NCBI GenBank assembly: GCA_017453565.1
Contig: JAFTEQ010000023.1
Location: 1-49,562 of the forward strand
Reading direction: 5' to 3'
DNA from: Bacteroidales bacterium
GTDB lineage: Bacteria > Bacteroidota > Bacteroidia > Bacteroidales > UBA932
DNA: 49,562 nucleotides
Shown: positions 33,570 through 43,052 of the stretch, piece after piece
Numbering within the stretch: position 1 is the first letter of the stretch
Layout: the number at the start of each line of letters is the position of its first letter
Position numbers and translations under genes: made by a program
Notes under the pieces: generated by a model
Told to the model about the DNA's origin: nothing
Seen by the model: only the letters and a program-made list of their open reading frames with translations
Database searches by the model: none

Positions 33570-34169
33570 ATGAGACTTCTCTTTGCTACCGGCAATGCAG
33601 GCAAACTGCGTGAAGCCCGCGAAATCCTGGGACCTTCTTTCGACCTGCTTTCCCCGGCGGACGCCGGCATCTCGGGTGAACCCGAGGAAACGGGAGACAC
33701 GTTCCGTGAGAACGCCCTGCAGAAGGCACGCTGGTACCAGGAGCGCTGCGGCCTTCCCTGTTTTGCCGACGACAGCGGACTGGAGGTGGATGCCCTGGGC
33801 GGTGCTCCCGGCATCTATTCTGCCCGTTATGCGGGCGAAGGTCACGATTTCGCGGCCAATATCGATAAACTCCTGAAGGAGCTTTCCCGCTGCGGGAATC
33901 CGGTGCGCAGCGCCCGTTTCCGCTGCTGCGTTGCCCTGCTCCTGCCGGGGGAGGAACCTCGTTTCTTCGACGGTGCGGTGGAAGGGCGCATCGGCACGCG
34001 GAAGGCGGGTTGCGGCGGTTTCGGCTACGACCCCGTATTCATCCCCGACGCTTATCCCGACCGGACCCTGGCCGAAGTGGAGGAAGCGGCGAAGAATGCC
34101 ATCTCCCACCGGGGCGTTGCCTTGCGTGCCATGACGGCATGGCTGGCCGCTAACCTTGCCTCGTCGTGA
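33570..34169 (+). CDS. rdgB: Non-canonical purine NTP pyrophosphatase (RdgB/HAM1)
   Basis: 199 residues. FATGNAGKLREAREIL, FADDSGLEVDALGGAPGIYSARYAG, FGYDPVF and KNAISHRG are the full set of family motifs. It hydrolyses ITP, dITP and XTP to monophosphates in the cytosol. The stop overlaps the GTG start of recO by 4 bp. Confidence 0.96.
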   Translation: MRLLFATGNAGKLREAREILGPSFDLLSPADAGISGEPEETGDTFRENALQKARWYQERCGLPCFADDSGLEVDALGGAPGIYSARYAGEGHDFAANIDKLLKELSRCGNPVRSARFRCCVALLLPGEEPRFFDGAVEGRIGTRKAGCGGFGYDPVFIPDAYPDRTLAEVEEAAKNAISHRGVALRAMTAWLAANLASS

Positions 34170-34816
34170 AACACGCCACTCCGCTCATAGTCCTGGGAAC
34201 CACACCCACCGGCGAACGCTCGCTGGTGGTGCACAGCTTGAGCCCCCAACTTGGACGGCGGGGATTCCTGGCCGACGCCTCCAAGGGCCGGACCTTGTTC
34301 CTGCCTCTTTCGCTGCTCGACGCCGAGGTGGTGGAGAATCCCCGCTCCGACCTTTGGCGCATCCGTTCCGTCACGGCCGTGGAGCCGCTCCAGGGCATCC
34401 GCAGCAACCTCTACAAGAACACCATGGCGCTGTTTCTGAGCGAAGTGCTCTTCCGCCTGCTTCGGGAAGGGGACCGGGAAGACGGGCTTTTTGCCTGGTG
34501 CGAGCGGGGCATCCGCACGCTCGACGCGCTGGAGTCGGATTTCTCCAATTTCCATCTCTGGTTCCTGCTCGGGCTTTGCGGCAGCCTGGGATTCTCTCCC
34601 AATATGGAAGACCTTGCCCCCTTTGCCGGCAGCCAGCTGAAGAACGTGGAGGCGCTGCTGCAGTCCGGCTTCAGCGAAGCCATGCTCCTGCCCCTGAGCG
34701 GCCGGAGCCGGAGCGAGATTGCCGACACCCTGTTGCGCTACCTCTCCTACCACGCCGAGACGACGCTGAATATCCGTTCGCTCGACGTTCTTTCTGAGGT
34801 ATTTGCTTGCAAATAG
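34166..34816 (+). CDS. recO: DNA repair protein RecO
   Basis: 216 residues, starting at GTG 34166 (GTGA overlap with rdgB). The N-terminal OB fold reads LIVLGTTPTGERSLVVHSLSPQLGRRGFL. The helical C-terminal domain ends LSYHAETTLNIRSLDVLSEVF, as in Bacteroidetes RecO. I see no four-Cys zinc site, which is usual for this group. It loads RecA with RecR at gaps. Confidence 0.88.
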   Translation: MKHATPLIVLGTTPTGERSLVVHSLSPQLGRRGFLADASKGRTLFLPLSLLDAEVVENPRSDLWRIRSVTAVEPLQGIRSNLYKNTMALFLSEVLFRLLREGDREDGLFAWCERGIRTLDALESDFSNFHLWFLLGLCGSLGFSPNMEDLAPFAGSQLKNVEALLQSGFSEAMLLPLSGRSRSEIADTLLRYLSYHAETTLNIRSLDVLSEVFACK

Positions 34817-34836
34817 AGTTTTTCTTCATATCTTTA
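34807..34836 (+). promoter_or_regulatory. Promoter of the tricorn-type protease gene (and perhaps PUL2)
   Basis: TTG (34807-34809), 19 nt, then TATCTTTA (34829-34836), one base off TAnnTTTG. It starts inside the end of recO. The ATG at 34843 follows after 6 nt, again a very short leader. Confidence 0.5.
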
Positions 34837-34842
34837 CACGGT

Positions 34843-37800
34843 ATGAAACGAATATTTGCAATTTTGGCCCTTTCGGGCCTGTTTTTCTGTGCCTTTGCGC
34901 AGGAGCATCCGCTGTGGCTCCGCCAGCACAGTCTTTCCCCCGACGGGAACACCATCGCCTTTGCCTGGCAGGGCGACATCTATACCGTGCCCGCAGCCGG
35001 CGGACAGGCCTTCCACCTCACCACCAACCCGGCCCACGACGCAGATCCCCTCTGGACCCCTGACGGGCAGAACATCGTTTTCAGTTCGGTACGGGAAGGC
35101 ACCAAGGACATCTGGCTGGTGCCCGCGCAGGGCGGCCGTCCCCGCAGGCTCACCACCTACAACGGAAGCGAAACGCCGCTCACCGTGGGGCCCGACGGTC
35201 TGGTTTACTTCCTTTCGGATATCCAGATCGACCCTGCTTACTCGGGTTTCCCCAACACGCAGCAGCTTTACAGCGTGCCTGTGGCGGGCGGTAAGGTGAA
35301 GTCCGTGAGCGCGTTGCCCGTTTCTTCGCTGAGCATCGGCGCCGACGGGTCTTGGCTCTACGAAGACCAGAAGGGCTATGAGGATCCGCTCCGCAAGCAC
35401 CATACCTCTTCGGTCACGCGCGACGTCTGGCGCCGCAGTCCCGACGGGAGTTTCGCCCGCCTGACCGATTTTACGGGAGAAGACCGAAATCCGGTCTTCA
35501 GCCCTGACGGCGCAGATTTCTACTACCTGAGTGAGCAGGGAGGCAATTTCAATGTGTGGGTGCGCCCGGTTTCGGGTGGCCCGGCCAGGCAGGTCACGAA
35601 CCTGCCGATCCACCCCGTCCGCTATCTCAACGTGGCCCGCTCCGGCCGGATTTCCTTCTCCTGGAACGGGGAACTCTATACCCTGGAAATGGGCGCCGCG
35701 CCCGTGAAAGTGGAGATCACCCTGTTGCGCGACCGCAACGAGAAGGAGGAAATCGTGCGTTCCGCTTCGGGCGTGCAGGATATCGCCGTCTCCCCGAACG
35801 GGAAGGAAATCGCTATCGTGAGCCGGGGCAACATCTATGTGACCTCCGTGGAATACAACGCCACACGCCGCATTACCGAAACCCCTGAACAGGAACGCGG
35901 AGTGAGTTTTTCGAAGGATGGCCGCACCCTCTATTACGCCTCGGAACGCGACGGCGAATGGGGTATCTGGAAAAGCGAACTCAGCGAAAAGGACGATAAA
36001 CTCTTCTGTATCTCCTATAAAGTGAAGGAGGAACGCTTCACAGAGCCCGGGCAGACCTGCTTCCAGCCGGAAGTGTCGCCCGACGGCAAGTGGGTGGCCT
36101 TCCTGCGCGACCGCACCGAGCTGGTGGTCAAGCCTACCGGCGGCGGGAAGGAGAAGTCGCTGCTCAAGGGCACGAACTACTCCTACCACGACGGCGACCA
36201 GAGTTTCGCCTGGAGTCCGGACAGCCGCTACCTTCTCTGCAACTATCAGGCGGACGGTGGCTGGAACCACGAGGACGTAGCCCTCATCGAAGTGGCATCG
36301 GGCAAGGTGACCAACCTCACTCAGAGCGGCTACTCCGACGGCGCGTTCCGCTGGGCCCTGGGCGGCAAGGCCATGACCTGGGAATCGGACAAGGCCGGCT
36401 ACCGCAGCCACGGCAGCTGGGGTGCCGAGGGTGACATCTACATCATGTTCTTCGACGATGCCGCCCTCACCAAATTCAACCGCGAAAAGGACGTGGAAGA
36501 CATAGAGAAACTTCGCAAGGACTCCGACAAGAAGCCGTCCGCCAAGAAGAAAGAGGAGGGGGAGGCCAAGGACTCCACCGCCCGCGAAGAGAAAAAGCCC
36601 GAGAAGTTCGATCACGTAGTGGAAGGGCGTGAAGACCGCATCCAGCGGCTCACCCTGCATTCGGCCCGCCTGGGCGACCATTTCCTGAGTCCCGACGGTA
36701 CCAAACTCTTCTACACGGCCCAGCTCGAGAAGTCGCGCGACCTCTGCTGCCTCGACCTCAGGAAAAAGAGCGTGCGTGTGGTGGCCCGCGGCGTGAGCGG
36801 CGCGTTCTATCCCTCACCCGACGGCAAGAGTTTCTATGTGGTGCGGACCCTCGGGATCAGCAAATACGACGCCAATTCCGGCACAGCCAAGAGCGTGAGC
36901 TGGCGCGACAATTTCGAGTACGACCCGGCCAAGGAGCGTGCCTACATCTTCTCGCACGTGTGGAAGCAGGTGGCCGAGAAGTTCTACGACCCGGCCATCC
37001 ACGGTCTCGACTGGGCGGCCCTGCGCGACAATTATGCGCGCTTCCTTCCGCATATCAACGACAATTACGCCTTCTCGGAACTTCTTTCCGAACTGCTGGG
37101 TGAACTCAACGCCTCACACACGGGCTGCCGTTTCTACGACATGTCGCTCCGCCTCTTCGCGCCCAACGTGGGACGCCTGGGCGTGTTCTTCGACGACGCC
37201 TATGACGGCAAGGGCCTGCGTATCCGCGAAGTCCTGCCCGGCGGCACGCTCGCCCGCGCCTGCCCCGGTATCGCCGCAGGCGACCTCATCCTCGCCCTGG
37301 ACGGAGAGGAAATTGAAGCCGGCAAGCCCTGGTACGAAGTGTTCGCCCGCAAGGGAGGCAAGCGCGTGCTGCTTTCGCTCAAGAAGGGCGGCAAAAAGGA
37401 GGATGTCTACGTCACGCCCGTCAGTTCCGACCGGGAACTGCTCTACAAGCGCTGGGTGCGCCACAACGAACAGGAAGTGGAACGCCTGTCCGGCGGCCGC
37501 GTGGGTTATGTGCACGTTCAGGGCATGAATTCCGAAAGCTTCCGTGAAGTCTATTCGAAGGCTCTCGGCAAATACCGTGGCTGCGAGGCCCTCATCGTGG
37601 ATACCCGCCACAACGGCGGCGGTTGGCTGCACGACGACCTGGCCACCCTGCTCGGCGGCAAGGCCTACCTGGAATTCAGGCCCCGCGGGCAGTACATCAG
37701 CACTGAACCTTACTCCAAGTGGACCAAACCCTCCTGTGTGCTCATGGGCGAAGACAACTACTCCGACGCCTGCGGCTTCCCCTTCACCTACAGGGCCCTG

Positions 37801-38061
37801 GGTATCGGCAAGCTCATCGGAGCGCCCGTCCCCGGCACCATGACGGCCGTTTGGTGGGAGCGCCAGATCGACCCCACGCTGGTGTTCGGCATCCCGCAGG
37901 TGGGCAGCTGGAGCCTGCAGGACGGCTGCTATCTTGAAAATTACCAGATCGAACCCGATATCGCGGTCTACAACGACCCCGCGTCGGTCCTGCGCGGTGA
38001 AGACAAACAGCTCGAGGCCGCCGTGGCTGAAATGCTCAAACAAACCGCAACGAAGGAATAA
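34843..38061 (+). CDS. Tricorn-like S41 protease with TolB/PD40 propeller repeats
   Basis: 1072 residues. Signal peptide MKRIFAILALSGLFFCAFAQ. Two N-terminal beta-propellers (about 22-360 and 380-690) carry PD40 repeats such as LSPDGNTIAFAWQGDIY, FSPDGADFYYLSE and VSPDGKWVAFLRD. A charged linker (about 560-600, SDKKPSAKKKEEGEAKDSTA) is followed by a helical bundle, a PDZ domain (about 770-860) and the S41 core with EDNYSDACGFPF (nucleophile Ser974) and GAPVPGTMTAVWWE. It would digest peptides in the periplasm. Its stop lies only 3 bp before the next susC, so it may be co-transcribed with the PUL. Confidence 0.93.
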   Translation: MKRIFAILALSGLFFCAFAQEHPLWLRQHSLSPDGNTIAFAWQGDIYTVPAAGGQAFHLTTNPAHDADPLWTPDGQNIVFSSVREGTKDIWLVPAQGGRPRRLTTYNGSETPLTVGPDGLVYFLSDIQIDPAYSGFPNTQQLYSVPVAGGKVKSVSALPVSSLSIGADGSWLYEDQKGYEDPLRKHHTSSVTRDVWRRSPDGSFARLTDFTGEDRNPVFSPDGADFYYLSEQGGNFNVWVRPVSGGPARQVTNLPIHPVRYLNVARSGRISFSWNGELYTLEMGAAPVKVEITLLRDRNEKEEIVRSASGVQDIAVSPNGKEIAIVSRGNIYVTSVEYNATRRITETPEQERGVSFSKDGRTLYYASERDGEWGIWKSELSEKDDKLFCISYKVKEERFTEPGQTCFQPEVSPDGKWVAFLRDRTELVVKPTGGGKEKSLLKGTNYSYHDGDQSFAWSPDSRYLLCNYQADGGWNHEDVALIEVASGKVTNLTQSGYSDGAFRWALGGKAMTWESDKAGYRSHGSWGAEGDIYIMFFDDAALTKFNREKDVEDIEKLRKDSDKKPSAKKKEEGEAKDSTAREEKKPEKFDHVVEGREDRIQRLTLHSARLGDHFLSPDGTKLFYTAQLEKSRDLCCLDLRKKSVRVVARGVSGAFYPSPDGKSFYVVRTLGISKYDANSGTAKSVSWRDNFEYDPAKERAYIFSHVWKQVAEKFYDPAIHGLDWAALRDNYARFLPHINDNYAFSELLSELLGELNASHTGCRFYDMSLRLFAPNVGRLGVFFDDAYDGKGLRIREVLPGGTLARACPGIAAGDLILALDGEEIEAGKPWYEVFARKGGKRVLLSLKKGGKKEDVYVTPVSSDRELLYKRWVRHNEQEVERLSGGRVGYVHVQGMNSESFREVYSKALGKYRGCEALIVDTRHNGGGWLHDDLATLLGGKAYLEFRPRGQYISTEPYSKWTKPSCVLMGEDNYSDACGFPFTYRALGIGKLIGAPVPGTMTAVWWERQIDPTLVFGIPQVGSWSLQDGCYLENYQIEPDIAVYNDPASVLRGEDKQLEAAVAEMLKQTATKE

Positions 38062-38064
38062 GCC

Positions 38065-41000
38065 ATGCGCTCCCTTGCGAGAATACTCTGCCTGTCCGTT
38101 TGCCTGACAGCCCTGTGGCTGCCCGGCGGACAGCGTGCGTTCGCGCAGGGGATGGCCAGCATTTCCGGTGTAGTGGTTGATGAGGAGGGGCAACCGCTCG
38201 TTGCCGCAGGCGTGCTGTTCGGCAAAGACGGGGTGGTGAGCGACCTGGACGGAAAGTTCAGCATCAAGGTGCCCGCCGGCAAACTTGTCACCCTCACATT
38301 TTCCTACCTGGGCTACCAGGCACGCGAACTGTCCGTTGCGCCCGGCACGTCCGGCCTGCGGGTGGAGCTCAAGCCCGATTCGCAGTTGGAGGCTGCCGTC
38401 ATCAACGCCGGCTACGGCGTCATCCAGAAGCGGGAGAACCTTACCGGATCGGCCTATCAGATTACCTCGGACCGCCTGGCAGACCAGCCTGCAACCCGTA
38501 TCGACAACCTTCTGGCGGGACAGGTCCCCGGTCTGCGCGTATTGGAAAGCACCAATTCCACGGGGCGCACCACGCTCAACCTGCGCGTGCGGGGTGACGG
38601 ATCCATCAGCGCCTCGTCCGAACCGCTCTGGATTATCGACGGGGTACCCGTCTACACGGGCGGCATCACCGGCTCCAACATGGTAGGCGGCGTGCAGTAC
38701 AGTGTATCCCCGCTCTCGCTGGTGAACCCCGACGACATCGAATCCATCACCATCCTCAAGGATGCTTCCACCACGGCCCTCTATGGTGCGGACGGTGCCA
38801 ACGGGGTGGTGCTGGTGACCACCAAGGGCGGTCGTTCCGGGAAGATCACCATGAACGCATCGGTGAAGTACGGTTTCTCTGCCATCGATCGGAGCACCAC
38901 GGTCCGCCGGCCCGATGCGGCCAGCTGGATGGCGCTGGCGAAGGAAGCCTGGGTCAACGCCGGCAAGTCGCTCGCCATCTTCCCCTATCAGGACAACGAA
39001 TACAATACCTACAGCCAGACCGATACCGACTGGTACAAGGTCTACACGGGCGTGGGACAGAGCCTGCAGGCCAATTTCTCGGCGCACGGAGGCTCGGACC
39101 GCATGCGCAATTACTTCTCCGCTTCCTGGTACGACAACAGTACGGTCTACACCGGAAACACGCAGAAGCGTTTTTCGCTGCGTGACAAGGTGACTCTCGC
39201 CTTCAGCGACCGTCTGGAGGTGACCGCCAACCTGTCCGGCTCCTACAGCGTCAACAACATCTTCTCCATTTCCTCTTCGTTCGACGAGTACCTGCCCATC
39301 TTTTCGCCCTATGCCGACGACGGCGGTTTCCGCATGTACAACTGGTACAGCAAATCGGACGACGCCTATCTGCCCCAGTTCTACGTGAACACGCAGAACA
39401 ACCTCCCGGAACGGAAGTACAACGACAACTACCAGAACACCCTGAGCACAGACGCCGACCTCGTCGTGGAGTGGAAACCCTGGCGCGACCTTTCCGTCAC
39501 CTCCACCACGGGCGCCAGCCTCATGAATATCTACGAGGCCATGTACAGCTCGCGCCTGACCCGCTCCGGGCAGTATACCGACGGACGCAACGGATCCTCG
39601 CACCGGGCGGGCGTGTTCTCCACGGTGCTGAACGAAAACCTGCGCGCCAACTACAAGCACGTGTTCAACCGCCTGCGCGTCTCTGCCATGGGCGGCGTGG
39701 AGTGGAAGGACTCCCAGTATCCCACCCTGTATGCTTCGGGCCACGGTTTCGTGAACGACCACATCAAGGAGGTGAACTATGCCGACGCCTCCACCCGTGA
39801 GGGCGGATCGAACAATTCGCATACCCGTTCCCTTTCCTATATCGGGCATGCTTCGGCTACCTGGGACAACCGCTACACCCTTACCCTGTCGGCCCGCCGT
39901 CAGGGTTATTCCTCGTTCAGCGAATTCGCCCGCTGGGGAACCTTCTCCTCGGCCGGCCTTTCATGGAACATCGCCCGGGAGCATTTTTTCCACAGCAATG
40001 TGATCAGCGCCCTGAACATGAAGGTCTCGTACGGCAACAACGGCAACTCGCGCGTCGACACTTCGGCGGCCTACGGGGCCTACACACTCACCGAGGCTAA
40101 TTATTACGGCGGCCAACCCGGCGCGAACCAGTCTTCCCCGGCCAACCCGGGCCTGAGTTGGGAGAAGACCGATATCGCCAACCTGGGCGTAAACATCGGC
40201 CTTTGGAAGCGCATCAACCTCTCACTCGAAGGATACTACCGCAAGACCCACGACATCCTCTACGGGGGCCGTGTCTCGTCGGCCATCACCAGCGACAAGG
40301 TGACGCGCAATATCGGCGAAATGCGCAACAGCGGATTCGAGTTCGACCTCGAGACCGTCAATATCGACAATTCCTCGTTCCAGTGGCGCACCGAGATCAA
40401 CGGTGCCCACAATGAGAACATGATCACCAAGCTCTACAAGGACGCCTACACGGGCTACTTCACCTATATCGTGCAGGCCGGTGCGAGCAAGAACGCCTGG
40501 TGGCTGGTCCGCTGGGCGGGCGTGGATCCCACCACCGGTGCGCCCATGTGGTACGACAAGGACGGAAACCTTACCTACAGTTTCTCCTACGACAACCGCG
40601 TGCTCCTGCCTCAGTATTCCAAGGAGCCCACGCTCAGCGGCGGTATGTCGAACGACTTCCGTTTCAAGCGGCTGGGTCTGTCGGTGCGCGTGATGCTCGA
40701 CTATCAGATCGGGGGCTGGGACCTCTTCTACCTCGTCAATGACGGCTACGACATCATTACCGACAACACGGCGGTGGAGGCCCTGGAACACTGGACTACG
40801 CCCGGCGTGTCGGCCGACAACCCCGCCTTCGTTTACAAGCACAATTACCATACGTCGCTGGGCTCGACCCGCAACCTCTACCGGACCACTTATGTTCAGG
40901 TGCGGAATGTGTCGGTCACGTACGACCTGCCCAAAAAGTGGGTAAAGCCCCTGCACCTCGCTTCCTGCAGCCTGTCGCTGCTGGCCGACAACCTTTACCT

Positions 41001-41103
41001 GTGGACGCCCGCTCAGCGCTCCGACCGCAACAGTTACAAGACCCTCAAGTATTCATCGGGTATGACCCGGACCCTCTCGGGCCGAATCTCCCTCCAATTC
41101 TAG
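38065..41103 (+). CDS. SusC/RagA-family TonB-dependent transporter (PUL2)
   Basis: 1012 residues. Signal peptide to about residue 28 (QRAFAQ), regulatory-like domain ISGVVVDEEGQPLVAAGVLF (about 32-110), plug with NAGYGVIQKRENLTGSAYQI, LWIIDGVPVYTG and LYGADGANGVVLVTTKGG, and a barrel ending RISLQF. The TonB-box region reads AAVINAGYG instead of the usual EVVVVGYG. No STN domain. It pairs with the SusD encoded 4 bp downstream. The glycan is unknown. Confidence 0.95.
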   Translation: MRSLARILCLSVCLTALWLPGGQRAFAQGMASISGVVVDEEGQPLVAAGVLFGKDGVVSDLDGKFSIKVPAGKLVTLTFSYLGYQARELSVAPGTSGLRVELKPDSQLEAAVINAGYGVIQKRENLTGSAYQITSDRLADQPATRIDNLLAGQVPGLRVLESTNSTGRTTLNLRVRGDGSISASSEPLWIIDGVPVYTGGITGSNMVGGVQYSVSPLSLVNPDDIESITILKDASTTALYGADGANGVVLVTTKGGRSGKITMNASVKYGFSAIDRSTTVRRPDAASWMALAKEAWVNAGKSLAIFPYQDNEYNTYSQTDTDWYKVYTGVGQSLQANFSAHGGSDRMRNYFSASWYDNSTVYTGNTQKRFSLRDKVTLAFSDRLEVTANLSGSYSVNNIFSISSSFDEYLPIFSPYADDGGFRMYNWYSKSDDAYLPQFYVNTQNNLPERKYNDNYQNTLSTDADLVVEWKPWRDLSVTSTTGASLMNIYEAMYSSRLTRSGQYTDGRNGSSHRAGVFSTVLNENLRANYKHVFNRLRVSAMGGVEWKDSQYPTLYASGHGFVNDHIKEVNYADASTREGGSNNSHTRSLSYIGHASATWDNRYTLTLSARRQGYSSFSEFARWGTFSSAGLSWNIAREHFFHSNVISALNMKVSYGNNGNSRVDTSAAYGAYTLTEANYYGGQPGANQSSPANPGLSWEKTDIANLGVNIGLWKRINLSLEGYYRKTHDILYGGRVSSAITSDKVTRNIGEMRNSGFEFDLETVNIDNSSFQWRTEINGAHNENMITKLYKDAYTGYFTYIVQAGASKNAWWLVRWAGVDPTTGAPMWYDKDGNLTYSFSYDNRVLLPQYSKEPTLSGGMSNDFRFKRLGLSVRVMLDYQIGGWDLFYLVNDGYDIITDNTAVEALEHWTTPGVSADNPAFVYKHNYHTSLGSTRNLYRTTYVQVRNVSVTYDLPKKWVKPLHLASCSLSLLADNLYLWTPAQRSDRNSYKTLKYSSGMTRTLSGRISLQF

Positions 41104-41107
41104 AACC

Positions 41108-42592
41108 ATGAAGAAAACGGCACGCAACATACTGATTCTGGCGCTCGCGCTGCTGGCGCCCGGGCGGAGTTGTTCCTCGTTCCTGGATGTGGAGCAGATT
41201 GGCAAGAACACCATCGGTGCGCATTTCGCCGATGTGGACGGGTTGGCTTCCGCAGGGGAGGGGATGCACCGGCTGCTGCTCAATTTCTACGACAACCGTT
41301 ACATCCGCTACGCCGACATTGCGGGTGACCTGCTCAACAACAACAGCGCGTCGGAAGGCGACCTGCTGCTCTTCAATTATCGGCTGCAACCCTCGGACAA
41401 TGCGTCCTATCCCTATTTCGTCTGGTCTTCGGGCTACGAGATCGTGACGGCGGCGAACAACATCCTCTACTATGGTCCCAAACTCTACGACTCTTTCCCG
41501 GAGCAGTCCAAGACTATAGACAAGGTGATGGCCTGGGCCTATTTCTGCCGGGCGCTCGCGCATTTCTGCCTCTGCAACTGCTATGCGCAGCCTTATTGCT
41601 ATACGTCCGACGCCAGTCATCTTGGCGTGCCGGTCATCGACTGGGTGCCGGGTTTCGACGACTCCATTCCCCGTTCCACTGTGCGGGAGGTATATGCACA
41701 GGTGCTGTCCGATCTGAATAAAGCCCTTTCCCTTTTCGAAAGCCTGGGCGGCGCGAACAAGATAGATGACTGCTACCACGTGTCCGGTCCTGCCTGTAAG
41801 GCGCTGCGTGCCCGTGTGAAACTGTATATGCAGGATTGGGACGGCGCCACCACCGATGCGGCCGAATTGATGGCCCTCCTGCCGCTGACCCCGCAGGCGC
41901 AGTATGTAGATATGTTCCGCAGGTCGCAGCAGGTGAAAGGCTCCGAGTCGATCCTGCGGCTCAACGCCTATTCCACAACCCTGGGCCTTCGTTCGCTCTA
42001 CGACCCCACGGCCCTGTACCGCTTCATTCCCAATCCCGACGTGCCGGCTCTCTACGATCCGGGCGACGTCCGTCTGCAGCTCTACACCTATGTGCCTGAG
42101 TCCTGCGAAGATGCCATCTATCAGGGGAATACCTATCCGGCCGTGTGCAAGTACCTGGCCTGGAAGAGCATCTCCGAAGAGAAGTCGCGTGTTTCGGATC
42201 CCTTCGTGCTGCGTGTCTCTGAGATGTATCTGATTCATGCAGAGGGGCTCGTTAAAGGCTCGGCGCACGATCTGGCGGGTGCGGTCGACGACCTCAAGGC
42301 CCTGGTGGCCCGGGCGCTCGGCGTTGCGGTCTCAGCTGTTTCGATGCCCTATGCCACACAGGATGATGTGGAACAGCTGATCATCCGGGAGCGCAAGCGC
42401 GAACTGGGCTACGAAGGGCACTCGCTTTTCGATATGATCCGTTGCGGTCGCGGTCTCGACCGGCCGGCGAGCTGCAATGCCGAAGTGCGCACCATTGCCT
42501 ACCCCGATCACCGTTTCATCCTCCCCATCTGCCAGTTGGAAATGACCGCCAACGACGTGATGATTCAAAACGAAGGTTATGAAGATGAATAG
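41108..42592 (+). CDS. SusD/RagB-family glycan-binding lipoprotein (PUL2)
   Basis: 494 residues. The N-terminus MKKTARNILILALALLAPGRSCSSFLDVEQIG has a hydrophobic core and Cys22 followed by SSFLDVE, typical of SusD, though the lipobox GRSC is unusual (Arg at -2). TPR-like helices include VMAWAYFCRALAHFCLCNCYAQPY and VREVYAQVLSDLNKAL. The C-terminal block is RVSEMYLIHAEGLVKG and RKRELGYEGHSLFDMIRCGRG. It forms the binding lid of the upstream transporter. Its end overlaps the next gene by 14 bp. Confidence 0.94.
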   Translation: MKKTARNILILALALLAPGRSCSSFLDVEQIGKNTIGAHFADVDGLASAGEGMHRLLLNFYDNRYIRYADIAGDLLNNNSASEGDLLLFNYRLQPSDNASYPYFVWSSGYEIVTAANNILYYGPKLYDSFPEQSKTIDKVMAWAYFCRALAHFCLCNCYAQPYCYTSDASHLGVPVIDWVPGFDDSIPRSTVREVYAQVLSDLNKALSLFESLGGANKIDDCYHVSGPACKALRARVKLYMQDWDGATTDAAELMALLPLTPQAQYVDMFRRSQQVKGSESILRLNAYSTTLGLRSLYDPTALYRFIPNPDVPALYDPGDVRLQLYTYVPESCEDAIYQGNTYPAVCKYLAWKSISEEKSRVSDPFVLRVSEMYLIHAEGLVKGSAHDLAGAVDDLKALVARALGVAVSAVSMPYATQDDVEQLIIRERKRELGYEGHSLFDMIRCGRGLDRPASCNAEVRTIAYPDHRFILPICQLEMTANDVMIQNEGYEDE

Positions 42593-43040
42593 GATACTGT
42601 TGCCGCTGTTTTCCGCCTGCCTGTTCCTTGTGGCCGGCTGTAAGGACACGACCATCGAGCCCTTCGAGGCCTTCTATGTGGCCTTCAATCCCGATGCCTC
42701 GGGCCCAGACCGGGTAAACTGCAACGGAACCCTGTCCGCACTGTATACGGTGCACCTTTGTTCCACCCTGCCATCGGAACCTGTCCATGTGACCTACAGC
42801 GTTACGGCTGACGGATTGACGGAGGGGGTGGACTACAAACTGGGTTCGTCCGGTCGTACGCTGACCTTCATGCCCGGTATCTTCGACCAGCGCATTGCCA
42901 TAGACTGGTTGCCGAATGCGCTTGCCCGGGACGGGACGCTGACCTTGCGGCTCGAAACGGTCGATGCCGATCTTCTGCTGGGTTATCCGGGTCCTTCGCA
43001 AAAAAATCGTACATTTGTCATTACCAAATACAAACCCTAA
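42579..43040 (+). CDS. Small lipoprotein, DUF4843-like (PUL2)
   Basis: 153 residues; ATG 42579 or 42585 are equally plausible. Lipobox LVAGC. The mature domain is a beta-sandwich with VTYSVTADGLTEGVDYKLGSS, TLTFMPGIFDQRIAIDWLP and LTLRLE, like the DUF4843/Calx-beta-type domains found after SusD genes. It probably sits on the cell surface with the SusCD complex, as a glycan-binding accessory; that is inference from position. Confidence 0.78.
   Translation: MKMNRILLPLFSACLFLVAGCKDTTIEPFEAFYVAFNPDASGPDRVNCNGTLSALYTVHLCSTLPSEPVHVTYSVTADGLTEGVDYKLGSSGRTLTFMPGIFDQRIAIDWLPNALARDGTLTLRLETVDADLLLGYPGPSQKNRTFVITKYKP
43010..43017 (+). promoter_or_regulatory. Possible internal -7 element (TACATTTG)
   Basis: Exact TAnnTTTG match inside the end of the preceding gene, 35 nt before the ATG at 43053. 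It may be chance, but could give extra transcription of the downstream PUL2 genes. Confidence 0.3.
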
Positions 43041-43052
43041 TTTAGTAGTATT

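Noticed and set aside
37114..39849. Long minus-strand open frame spanning the tricorn/susC junction
   Set aside because: Low-information antisense frame; both plus-strand genes are clear.
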